Notes under the pieces: model-generated
The model's database searches: none
What the model saw: the letters and a program-made list of their open reading frames with translations, nothing else
Told to the model about the DNA's origin: nothing
From: Leptolyngbya sp. SIO4C5
GTDB lineage: Bacteria > Cyanobacteriota > Cyanobacteriia > Phormidesmidales > Phormidesmidaceae
Direction of reading: 5' to 3'
Assembly (NCBI GenBank): GCA_010671965.1
Contig: JAAHIC010000340.1
Span: forward strand, 1 to 5,569
Length of the DNA: 5,569 bases
In this document: in pieces, positions 1-5,569 of the stretch
Position numbering within the stretch: the first letter of the stretch is position 1
Layout of the letters: the number at the start of each line of letters is the position of its first letter
Position numbers and translations under genes: made by a program

Positions 1-53
1 TCTTTGACATACACCTTCTGCCGTCGCGTTTCCCCCGGTTGGATCACCTCATC
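1..53 (-). pseudogene. Possible displaced continuation of kdpD in another frame
   Basis: Starting inside the kdpD end, the frame shifted by two bases reads DEVIQPGETRRQKVYVK and stays open to the window edge. In intact KdpD proteins a DDV/DEV-V-x-VD segment, about 40 residues after LLEAG, leads through a Leu/Arg-rich stretch to (G)KVY. This fragment keeps DEV, an ET-R-R core and KVYVK, but is about eight residues shorter between DEV and KVY. The simplest reading is a deletion of about 120 bases, not a multiple of three, joining LEAG to DEV, with further small losses. The resemblance rests on few residues, so it could also be an unrelated frame. Confidence 0.35.
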
Positions 54-445
54 CCAGCCTCTAAAAGTTGTTCAACATCCTGATAACGCTTCTCCCACTG
101 AGAACCCGGCACATTGGTATGGGCCAGCTCATCCACTAGAACCAGTTGCGGATCTCGCTGCAAAATAGCCTCCGTATCCATTTCTAGCAGCATGACTCCT
201 CGGCAATTAACTTGTTTACGGGGAATCAGGTCTAGACCTTCAGCCTTGAGGGCCGTCTCTTCTCGACCATGCGTTTCTAATAACCCAACAATCACGTCAA
301 CGCCATCTTGCTTCAGAGCCTGCCCCTCTTCGAGCATTCGGTATGTCTTGCCGACGCCGGGGGCCATGCCAATAAAAATTTTGTGTTTACCTCGACAAGG
401 GGGCTTTTGGTAGCTGATAGAGTTGATTGCGGCTGGCTTATACAT
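44..445 (-). CDS. kdpD: KdpD N-terminal fragment, truncated after the Walker B region
   Basis: The 133 residues match the start of KdpD, the K+/turgor regulator that in E. coli is a sensor kinase. Walker A is GMAPGVGKT at 26-34, ETHGR follows at 57-61, and Walker B is LVLVDELAHTNVPGS at 101-115, then YQDVEQLLEAG. The family continues from LEAG with IDVYTT-like sequence, but here the frame reads Met-Arg and stops at 44-46. Cyanobacterial KdpD is normally a protein of roughly 370 residues holding this domain plus a universal-stress-protein (USP)-like domain and lacking the kinase; this one loses the USP part too. The ATG at 445 is the only in-frame start but has no good ribosome site. No kdpE is in view. 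The gene is probably a pseudogene (see the fragment beyond its stop), unless the sequence near the window end is wrong. A functional stand-alone ATP-binding domain is possible but less likely. Confidence 0.8.
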   Translation of the reverse strand: MYKPAAINSISYQKPPCRGKHKIFIGMAPGVGKTYRMLEEGQALKQDGVDVIVGLLETHGREETALKAEGLDLIPRKQVNCRGVMLLEMDTEAILQRDPQLVLVDELAHTNVPGSQWEKRYQDVEQLLEAGMR

Positions 446-488
446 GTGTGGACAAGTTAGAACGTGAAGAGGTTAAAAATTTAGGGCC

Positions 489-1061
489 TTAAAGCTGATC
501 TAAAGCTAGATTGAGCACGACCGTATTGACGGTTGGTTCGCCAAAGATGCCTAAGAAACGGCCTTCGGTATTTTGTTTGATTAGGGTTTGCAGCTCGTCG
601 GCTGACAGGTTGCGAATAGTTGCAATGCGGTCAACTTGGGCTAGAGCGCTGGCAGGCGAAATATGAGGGTCTAGGCCAGAACCGGAGCTGTAGAGTAAAT
701 CAGCGGTAAGCTGAATGTCCGCAGCTTGCAGAATTTCTGCTCTTTGCTGCACTTGCTCAAGTAATTCAGGATTGCTAGGAGCTAAGTTTGTAGCTCCTGA
801 TAGGCCCGTAGGAGCCGCATCTTCACCGGAGCTGTAGTCCACTATGCTTGGACGGCTCCGAAAGTATTCATCGCGGCTAAAAGCCTGACCGATTAGGGTA
901 GAGCCGACAATCTGACCTTGCTCATTCATAATTAGGCTGCCGTTAGCTTGGGTCGGAAAGATCCCCTGTCCAATCGCGAAAATCAGTAAGGGATAAATCA
1001 GGGCGGTAAGGAACCAAAGCACGACTGTCGTGCGGATGCTGCTGAAGATGTCTTGAATCAT
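489..1061 (-). CDS. kdpC: KdpC subunit of the K+-transporting ATPase
   Basis: KdpC is the single-span subunit that sits with KdpA and KdpB in the membrane and is needed for assembly and high nucleotide affinity of the pump. The product has 190 residues, the same length as E. coli KdpC. One membrane helix lies at about residues 11-31, followed by a soluble domain. Family motifs are clear: GSTLIGQ at 53-59 with YFRSRPS at 66-72, SGSGLDPHISP at 126-136, and GEPTVNTVVLNLALD at 174-188 close to the C-terminus. The ATG at 1061 is right by homology (MIQDIFSSIR leading into the helix), although its ribosome site is weak: only AGG, about nine bases upstream, within TTTAGGC. It lies 56 bases after the possible small ORF and 43 bases before kdpD. 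No defect is visible. Confidence 0.97.
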   Translation of the reverse strand: MIQDIFSSIRTTVVLWFLTALIYPLLIFAIGQGIFPTQANGSLIMNEQGQIVGSTLIGQAFSRDEYFRSRPSIVDYSSGEDAAPTGLSGATNLAPSNPELLEQVQQRAEILQAADIQLTADLLYSSGSGLDPHISPASALAQVDRIATIRNLSADELQTLIKQNTEGRFLGIFGEPTVNTVVLNLALDQL

Positions 1062-1092
1062 GGTTTTTGCCTAAATCAATTAAGTTTAGAGA

Positions 1093-1120
1093 GCTAGAAG
1101 GTCAAAACGCTAGAACGTCA
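1093..1120. repeat. Imperfect direct repeat, 12-base unit, period 16
   Basis: On the plus strand GCTAGAAGGTCA (1093-1104) is followed after AAAC by GCTAGAACGTCA (1109-1120), matching at 11 of 12 bases. A related copy, GTTAGAACGTGA, lies at 456-467 in the kdpC-kdpD gap and matches the second unit at 10 of 12. The copies lie essentially in spacers; only the last three bases of the second unit fall on the stop codon of the small ORF. This looks like a short intergenic repeat or a duplicated binding site; function unknown. Confidence 0.5.
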
Positions 1121-1267
1121 GTTGAAAAAGCTTTGGGTTGCCACTGGATGTCTCTGGCGATGGCGACTGCGAATTCGATCTAGCGCTGCTTGACGTAGTT
1201 GTCGTCTCAGGCGGCTGAGTCGAATCTGTTCACGGATTTGGTTGATCAGTCTTTTCAGCAAGGTCAA
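1118..1267 (-). CDS. Possible 49-residue Arg-rich protein, TTG start, coupled to kdpF
   Basis: I do not recognise this product. The TTG at 1265-1267 overlaps the kdpF stop as TTGA, a layout typical of translational coupling, and GGAG stands five bases before it. The frame runs 49 codons to a TGA, filling most of the 202-base gap between kdpF and kdpC. The peptide is strongly basic, with twelve Arg and one Lys against two acidic residues. Its hydrophobic residues are spaced like one face of an amphipathic helix (Leu4, Leu7, Ile8, Ile11, Ile15, Leu20, Leu24, Ala28, Ile32). There is no membrane span and no Cys. It could be a membrane-surface or nucleic-acid-binding accessory peptide, or only leader sequence for kdpC. 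An open frame this short is not significant by itself: chance alone would leave about one in ten frames open over 49 codons. The start context is the stronger evidence. It ends 56 bases before the kdpC ATG. Confidence 0.4.
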   Translation of the reverse strand: MTLLKRLINQIREQIRLSRLRRQLRQAALDRIRSRHRQRHPVATQSFFN

Positions 1268-1515
1268 AATTTCTCCGGTTTGAGAATAACGGTAGTGAGA
1301 TAGGCCGTCAGCCCAATGACAACTAGGCCAAGGAGACCCAAAGCATAAGCATTACCGCGACTGAGACTATCGGTAGCGGCATAAAGCGCCGGAGCGATCG
1401 CCAAGTTCAGGCATAGAGCGATGAAGAGACCTAGGGCGATGCGGGTACGGCGCTGTTGAAGACGCTCTAGCCAGTCATTCAAAACTTCCAGCGGACGCAA
1501 GGTAGACCAATTCAT
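1264..1515 (-). CDS. kdpF: KdpF-like small membrane subunit with an extra N-terminal helix
   Basis: This is an 83-residue, two-span membrane protein between kdpB and kdpC. Residues about 56-83 (AYALGLLGLVVIG...YL...ILKPEKF) resemble KdpF, the 29-residue single-helix peptide that stabilises the E. coli complex; the shared marks are a Leu/Val-rich helix, a Tyr-Leu pair and a short tail ending xEKF or xEAF. Ahead of it lie a charged segment (1-25) and another hydrophobic helix (26-46) ending ALYAA, which might be mistaken for a signal peptide. I chose the ATG at 1515 because GGAGAA stands seven bases before it; the in-frame TTG at 1530 would give 88 residues but sits on that ribosome site and has none of its own. 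The gene is 155 bases after kdpB. An extra small gene called kdpG has been described between kdpB and kdpC in Anabaena, and this may be its counterpart; I did not verify that. Confidence 0.85.
   Translation of the reverse strand: MNWSTLRPLEVLNDWLERLQQRRTRIALGLFIALCLNLAIAPALYAATDSLSRGNAYALGLLGLVVIGLTAYLTTVILKPEKF
1273..1276 (-). promoter_or_regulatory. Shine-Dalgarno of the TTG-start small ORF
   Basis: GGAG lies inside the last codons of kdpF (codons for Pro, Glu, Lys), five bases before the TTG that overlaps the kdpF stop. It is followed by AAATT, so the nine bases GGAGAAATT match those at the kdpF start exactly. Because Glu-Lys codons can make this string by chance, the assignment is tentative. 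Confidence 0.4.
1394..1401. repeat. HIP1 palindrome GCGATCGC
   Basis: Copy inside the kdpF-like gene, spanning codons for Ala-Ile-Ala at residues 39-41. HIP1 is a hallmark of many cyanobacterial genomes. Confidence 0.85.
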
Positions 1516-1522
1516 GCAGAAT

Positions 1523-1528
1523 TTCTCC
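1523..1528 (-). promoter_or_regulatory. Shine-Dalgarno that decides the kdpF start
   Basis: GGAGAA ends seven bases before the ATG at 1515. The competing TTG at 1528-1530 overlaps the first G bases of this site and is preceded only by a C-rich stretch, so it is unlikely to be the start. Confidence 0.7.
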
Positions 1529-1670
1529 AATGTAAGGGCGGCTTAAAATTCAAAGTTTGAGCGGGTTACTTTTTCAGAGAAGCGCGTCAGGCCAGGAGGG
1601 AAGCTTAAGCAGATGGCTGCACGCTCTGAGTTTTCTGTGGTGCGCATGGGGCAGATGGTGCAAAATCTCC

Positions 1671-3755
1671 CTACGCCAAACCAACGCTGCCAAGGATAAG
1701 ATCAATTAATTTGATGGCAATAAAGGGAGCAGCGACGCCACCCAGGCCGAAGATCAGTATGTTGCGCTGAAGCAATTGATTCGCAGTCAACGGACGGAAC
1801 TGCACTCCTTTCAAAGCCAAAGGAATCAGAGCCGGAATAATCAAAGCGTTATAAATCAGGGCAGACAGAACAGCAGATTGGGGGCTATTTAATCCCATAA
1901 TGTTGAGCGCACCGATACCGGCTGGGGCAAACATAGCCGGAATAATGGCGAAGTATTTGGCGATGTCATTGGCAATGGAGAAAGTCGTCAATGCCCCGCG
2001 AGTGATCAGTAACTGCTTGCCAATCGTGACTAGATCAATCAGCTTAGTGGGGTCGGAGTCGAGATCGACCATGTTGGCGGCTTCTTTGGCGGCCTGGGTG
2101 CCGGAGTTCATCGCTAGTCCCACGTTGGCCTGGGCTAAAGCTGGGGCATCGTTGGTGCCGTCGCCGGTCATTGCCACTAGCTTGCCTTCTGCCTGTTCTG
2201 CCTGAATCACCTGGATTTTATCTTCAGGAGTAGCTTCGGCAATAAAATCATCGACCCCGGCTTCTTGAGCAATCACCTCAGCGGTAATGCGGTTATCCCC
2301 TGTCAGCATGATTGTGCGGACTCCCATGCGCCGCAATTGGTCAAACCGTTCATGAATGCCGGGTTTGATGATGTCTTTTAGGTAAATCACCCCGTAAATT
2401 TCGTCATCTTGGCAGAGAGCCAGCGGCGTTCCCCCCAAACGAGAAACTCTTTCAAATGCCTGATCTAGTCCTTCAGGCACTTTGCCACCCCGGGAGCGAA
2501 CAAAGCCTCGAATCGCATCTACCGCCCCTTTACGAATTTCGGCATCGGGCAGGTTTGTGCCGCTCATGCGAGTCCGGGCCGAAAACTCTACCGCTTCCGC
2601 TGTCTTCTTATTGAAGGCAATCGTGGCTCCTTGCTGTTGGGCCAACCGCACAATAGACTTTCCTTCAGGGGTTGTATCGAAGATGCTGGCGGCCAGTGCC
2701 ACAGACGCGACTTTCTCCAGACTGTGACCGTTGAGAGGAATGAATTCTTCGGCCAAGCGGTTACCCAGGGTGATGGTTCCGGTTTTATCCAGCACTAGCG
2801 TATTGATATCACCACAGGCTTCGACTGCCCGCCCCGAAGTCGCCACGACGTTGAACTGGGCCACGCGATCCATCCCGGCAATACCGATAGCGCTTAGCAG
2901 GCCACCAATTGTGGTGGGAATCAGCGCTACCAACAGCGCAATCAAAATGGCGACGCTCACGGGACTGCTGATGTAGGCTGCTGGAGTCGGTAAGGTTGCC
3001 ACCACGATTAAAAACACTAGGGTCAGCACCGCCAATAGCACGGTCAAGGCAATTTCGTTAGGGGTTTTGCTACGTTCAGCGCCTTCCACCAGGGCAATCA
3101 TCCGGTCAATGAATCCTTTACCAGGGTCAGCCGTCACCTGAATTGTCAGCTCGTCCGAAATAATTTTGGTACCGCCTGTGACCGAGCTAGCAACATCTGA
3201 GCCTGCTTCCTTAAGTACTGGAGCAGACTCCCCAGTGATGGCTGATTCATCGACTGAGGCGACCCCATCCAATACTTCGCCGTCAGCAGGGATAATGTCG
3301 CCAGCAACAACCTGGATGCGATCGCCCTGCCTCAGACTCGTGGAATACACTTCCTTAACTGAGCCATCGGCCAAAACCTTGCGAGCTATCGTCTCTGACT
3401 TGGTAGAGCGCAGCGCAGCGGCCTGAGCCTTCCCACGACCTTCAGCGACCGCTTCAGCAAAGTTGGCAAATACGATGGTGAAAAGCAAAATGATGGCGAT
3501 CAGGCTATTAAACAGAACTGGGTTATCCGGTACGGGGCCAAACAGTCCAGGGTTGAAGGTCAGCAAAAGTGTGATGATCGTGCCGATCCAGACCACAAAC
3601 ATGACGGGGTTTTTCCACATCACTCGTGGATCAAGCTTGAGAAAAGCTTCTTTGAAGGCCCGCTGGTAAAGACCGGACATGTTTACCTGGGGCGGGTGTC
3701 GTCGCCCTTCACGCGGACTGCTAGATTGAGGACGTGGTTGCGTAGAACTGGTCAT
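1671..3755 (-). CDS. kdpB: KdpB, P-type ATPase subunit of the K+ pump
   Basis: This catalytic subunit hydrolyses ATP through an aspartyl-phosphate and energises K+ movement through KdpA. The 694 residues carry the full P-type set: TGES of the actuator domain at 174-177, [13 protein letters not shown] in TM4 at 279-291, DKTGT at 323-327 with phosphorylated Asp323, TGDN at 485-488, and GDGTNDAP at 531-538. In TM5, [12 protein letters not shown] at 593-604 supplies the Asp597 and Lys600 pair known to couple the subunits. Seven membrane spans fit (about 51-67, 83-99, 235-255, 268-295, 590-606, 625-648 and 664-690). The basic, Pro/Ser-rich first 25 residues are absent from E. coli KdpB and resemble cyanobacterial homologues as I recall them. 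The ATG at 3755 has no clear Shine-Dalgarno; Met26 (ATG at 3680) has AGG nearby and would give 669 residues, so the start is less sure than the identity. Confidence 0.98.
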   Translation of the reverse strand: MTSSTQPRPQSSSPREGRRHPPQVNMSGLYQRAFKEAFLKLDPRVMWKNPVMFVVWIGTIITLLLTFNPGLFGPVPDNPVLFNSLIAIILLFTIVFANFAEAVAEGRGKAQAAALRSTKSETIARKVLADGSVKEVYSTSLRQGDRIQVVAGDIIPADGEVLDGVASVDESAITGESAPVLKEAGSDVASSVTGGTKIISDELTIQVTADPGKGFIDRMIALVEGAERSKTPNEIALTVLLAVLTLVFLIVVATLPTPAAYISSPVSVAILIALLVALIPTTIGGLLSAIGIAGMDRVAQFNVVATSGRAVEACGDINTLVLDKTGTITLGNRLAEEFIPLNGHSLEKVASVALAASIFDTTPEGKSIVRLAQQQGATIAFNKKTAEAVEFSARTRMSGTNLPDAEIRKGAVDAIRGFVRSRGGKVPEGLDQAFERVSRLGGTPLALCQDDEIYGVIYLKDIIKPGIHERFDQLRRMGVRTIMLTGDNRITAEVIAQEAGVDDFIAEATPEDKIQVIQAEQAEGKLVAMTGDGTNDAPALAQANVGLAMNSGTQAAKEAANMVDLDSDPTKLIDLVTIGKQLLITRGALTTFSIANDIAKYFAIIPAMFAPAGIGALNIMGLNSPQSAVLSALIYNALIIPALIPLALKGVQFRPLTANQLLQRNILIFGLGGVAAPFIAIKLIDLILGSVGLA
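3318..3325. repeat. HIP1 palindrome GCGATCGC
   Basis: Copy inside kdpB, over the codons for Gly-Asp-Arg in the actuator domain (residues 144-146). Confidence 0.85.
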
Positions 3756-3818
3756 AGCTTTGATAGATAAAAGGACTCAGAACCAACAGGATTCAGCAAA
3801 CGAAGCCAGGGCTGGGAG

Positions 3819-5525
3819 CTAGAGGCCAACCGTCACTTCGGCGGCGGCTCTTGCGATCGCAAATCCTTCTGCGATCGGCCCTAACGCCAACACGGGCAGG
3901 AAAGTTAGCGCCCCCAGAATGAGGATGGTGCCTGCAGTCACACTCGTAAACAAAAAGCTGTCAGTGTAGAGAGTACCTGCCGTTTCTGGTACGGGCTGCT
4001 TCTGAGCCATACTGTCGGCCAGGTAAATCAAGGCAATGATGGGCACGTAGCGACCGACAATTAGGGAGAAGCCAGTGCTAAGGTTCCACCAGAGGGTGTT
4101 ATCCCCTAGCCCTTCAAAGCCGGAACCGTTATTCGCTGCAGCGGAAGCGTATTCATAGATCACCTGGGAAATGCCGTGAAAGCCAGGGTTGCTGATCCCG
4201 GCTAGGGCTGCCGGAAAAGCCAGAGTAATCGCTCCGGGAATCAAAATTGCGATCGGATGAGCCAGCAGGATAATACTGGCCAAGACAATCTCTCGTTTCT
4301 CAACCTTGCGGCTGAAGAATTCGGGCGTGCGTCCTACCATCAAACCCGTCAGGAACACAGTTAAAATCAGAAAAACAAACAGGTAGGCGGTACCTGTCCC
4401 CTGACCTCCCCAGACAATTTGCAGAAACATATTTGCCAGGGTGGCAAAACCACCGGCAGGCATAAGGGAATCGTGCATTCCATTTACGGCGCCGCACATT
4501 GTTCCTGTGGTTGAAACGGCCCAAAGCGCCGTAAGTGCCCAACCAAATCGCAATTCCTTGCCTTCCAAGTTGGGGGCCTGCTCTCCCAAAAGGCTGTTCA
4601 CCAAGGGGTTGCCCTGAAACTCTCCTACGGCGGCAATCCCGACTAGAACGGCATAAAAGATAAATACCATGCCAAAGATGAGCCAGCCTTGGCGAGGTTT
4701 GCCAGCCATGATGCCATAGGTCAAGATTAGCCCTGCCGGAATCACCAGCATGATGATATTGGTCAACAGATTCGTAAAGTTGTTGGGATTCTCATAAGGG
4801 TGAGCAGAGTTGATGCCGAAGAAGCCCCCCCCGTTTTCGCCCAACTCTTTGATAATCTCGAAATGGGCTACCGGGCCGCGAGCAATATACTGAGTCGCGC
4901 CTTCGAGAGTTTGAGCAACTGCCGGACCCGCAAAGGTCTCTGGTACTCCGGCAATAAGGAGAGCGATCGCCCCTATGATCGAAATTGGCAGTAAAATCCT
5001 TGTGATTGACAAGGTCAGGTCAACATAAAAGTTACCCAACGCCTTTCCCGTCAGGCCGCGAATGAAAGCGATCGCGACGGCAATTCCTGTCGCGGCTGAG
5101 GTAAACATTAAAAAGCCTAGCGCCCCAACCTGCGAAAAGTAGCTGTAGGTTGTTTCGCCCGAATAATGCTGCTGATTTGTATTGGTCACAAACGAAATAG
5201 CGGTGTGCAGAGCCAAATCCCAACTGGGCGCCTCCAAGTTCGTCGGATTTAGCGGCAACGCCCCTTGCAGCATAAAGATGAGATACACCAAGATCCCCAT
5301 CACCCAGTTACTGACCAGTACCGCTCTGACGTATTGACCGCCCGTCATCGATGCCTGATTGGCAAAGCCCCCTGCAGACGATAAAAAACGCTCTAGAGAG
5401 ACAGCGACGGGATCAAGAACCGTTCTCTGGCCCATAAAAATTCGGGCCATGTACCTTCCTAGAAAAGGCGCCACCGTCAACAAAATGGCTAAGGCAATAG
5501 CCAACTGAAAAAATCCCTGTGTCAT
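3819..5525 (-). CDS. kdpA: KdpA, K+-translocating subunit of the KdpFABC ATPase
   Basis: This inner-membrane subunit binds and conducts K+ in the KdpFABC pump; it belongs to the superfamily of K+ transporters with four pore-loop repeats. The product is 568 residues, close to the 557 of E. coli KdpA, and appears complete. All four selectivity-filter repeats are visible: TNTNQQ at residues 114-119, NGGGFF at 231-236 followed by [15 protein letters not shown] at 344-353, and ANNGSGF at 464-470. About ten hydrophobic spans separate them, beginning with residues 6-23. The ATG at 5525 is supported by AGGAG seven bases upstream and by an N-terminus that runs straight into the first span, as in the family. 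It is the first gene of the operon, 63 bases ahead of kdpB. No key filter residue appears to be missing. Confidence 0.98.
   Translation of the reverse strand: MTQGFFQLAIALAILLTVAPFLGRYMARIFMGQRTVLDPVAVSLERFLSSAGGFANQASMTGGQYVRAVLVSNWVMGILVYLIFMLQGALPLNPTNLEAPSWDLALHTAISFVTNTNQQHYSGETTYSYFSQVGALGFLMFTSAATGIAVAIAFIRGLTGKALGNFYVDLTLSITRILLPISIIGAIALLIAGVPETFAGPAVAQTLEGATQYIARGPVAHFEIIKELGENGGGFFGINSAHPYENPNNFTNLLTNIIMLVIPAGLILTYGIMAGKPRQGWLIFGMVFIFYAVLVGIAAVGEFQGNPLVNSLLGEQAPNLEGKELRFGWALTALWAVSTTGTMCGAVNGMHDSLMPAGGFATLANMFLQIVWGGQGTGTAYLFVFLILTVFLTGLMVGRTPEFFSRKVEKREIVLASIILLAHPIAILIPGAITLAFPAALAGISNPGFHGISQVIYEYASAAANNGSGFEGLGDNTLWWNLSTGFSLIVGRYVPIIALIYLADSMAQKQPVPETAGTLYTDSFLFTSVTAGTILILGALTFLPVLALGPIAEGFAIARAAAEVTVGL
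3853..3860. repeat. HIP1 palindrome GCGATCGC
   Basis: Copy near the 3' end of kdpA, over codons for Ala-Ile-Ala. A partial copy, GCGATCGG, lies just beyond it at 3871-3878. Confidence 0.85.
4963..4970. repeat. HIP1 palindrome GCGATCGC
   Basis: Copy inside kdpA, over codons for Ala-Ile-Ala in a membrane span (about residues 186-188). Confidence 0.85.
5068..5075. repeat. HIP1 palindrome GCGATCGC
   Basis: Copy inside kdpA, over codons for Ala-Ile-Ala in a membrane span (about residues 151-153), 105 bases from the previous copy. Confidence 0.85.
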
Positions 5526-5532
5526 AAGAAAG

Positions 5533-5537
5533 CTCCT
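5533..5537 (-). promoter_or_regulatory. Shine-Dalgarno sequence of kdpA
   Basis: AGGAG lies seven bases before the kdpA ATG and is the strongest ribosome site in the window. The leader upstream, to the window edge, is AT-rich. It contains -10-like strings such as TAGATT and TTTAAT, but too little sequence is visible to place a promoter. Confidence 0.8.
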
Positions 5538-5569
5538 AATTAACGAAATTAAAAATCTAGAATTAGAGC

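Noticed and set aside
4..9. TTGACA on the plus strand as a -35 promoter box.
   Set aside because: No -10-like sequence follows at the right distance, and no plus-strand gene lies downstream.
38..50. GTTGGATCACCTC resembles the 3' end of 16S rRNA (GGATCACCTCC).
   Set aside because: The match is only about a dozen bases; the flanking sequence is not 16S-like, and the bases are explained by the kdpD end and the frame beyond it.
1549..1561. TCAAACTTTGA as an inverted repeat or operator before kdpF.
   Set aside because: The arms are only five bases around a single central base, too short to support a hairpin or operator call.
1543..1647. A 34-codon ATG frame on the minus strand in the kdpB-kdpF gap.
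   Set aside because: It has no ribosome site at a usable distance (the GGAG is 19 bases upstream), no recognisable features, and a length easily reached by chance.
1585..1670. A TTG frame just after the kdpB stop, preceded by GGAGA.
   Set aside because: The spacing from GGAG to TTG is only three bases, and the His/Leu-rich 29-residue frame shows nothing protein-like.
1900..3669. Plus-strand open frames opposite kdpB, and shorter ones opposite kdpA and kdpD.
   Set aside because: They are antisense shadows of well-supported genes, with no ribosome sites or protein-family features.
5526..5569. TAGATT or TTTAAT as the -10 box of a kdpA promoter.
   Set aside because: AT-rich leader sequence yields such strings by chance, and the -35 region cannot be judged at the window edge.

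Overview
The window is a kdp operon for high-affinity, ATP-driven K+ uptake, read entirely on the minus strand. The gene order, 5' to 3', is kdpA - kdpB - kdpF-like - a possible 49-codon ORF - kdpC - a short kdpD. The host is very probably a cyanobacterium. It has five copies of the palindrome GCGATCGC (HIP1) in 5.6 kb, a KdpB with the basic, proline-rich N-terminal extension I associate with cyanobacteria, a two-helix KdpF-like protein in place of the 29-residue enterobacterial KdpF, and a KdpD with no histidine kinase part. I cannot name the genus; the composition and codon use suit a filamentous Leptolyngbya-like form, but that is a guess.

Layout. Positions 5526-5569 are an AT-rich leader with a good Shine-Dalgarno sequence for kdpA; the promoter must lie mostly beyond the window edge. 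kdpA (3819-5525) encodes the channel-like K+-translocating subunit and kdpB (1671-3755) the P-type ATPase subunit. A 155-base gap follows, then the kdpF-like gene (1264-1515; ATG preferred to an upstream TTG). A TTG-start ORF (1118-1267) overlaps the kdpF stop as TTGA and has its own GGAG. Next come a small 12-base repeat pair, kdpC (489-1061), and the N-terminal part of kdpD (44-445).

The genes make one machine. KdpA binds and passes K+, KdpB hydrolyses ATP through an aspartyl-phosphate, KdpC is the single-span partner of the pump, and KdpF is a small membrane subunit that stabilises it. KdpD would normally regulate expression or activity. Here it stops after 133 residues, directly after the Walker B part. 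The bases beyond the stop still read, in another frame, like a later piece of KdpD, so the gene looks broken by an internal deletion, unless this is an assembly error near a contig end.

The pump itself is ordinary. The points worth checking are the broken kdpD, the unannotated arginine-rich small ORF tied to kdpF, and the fused architecture of the KdpF-like protein. I see no RNA genes, insertion sequences, CRISPR arrays or clear terminators. The plus strand carries only antisense shadows of the kdp genes.
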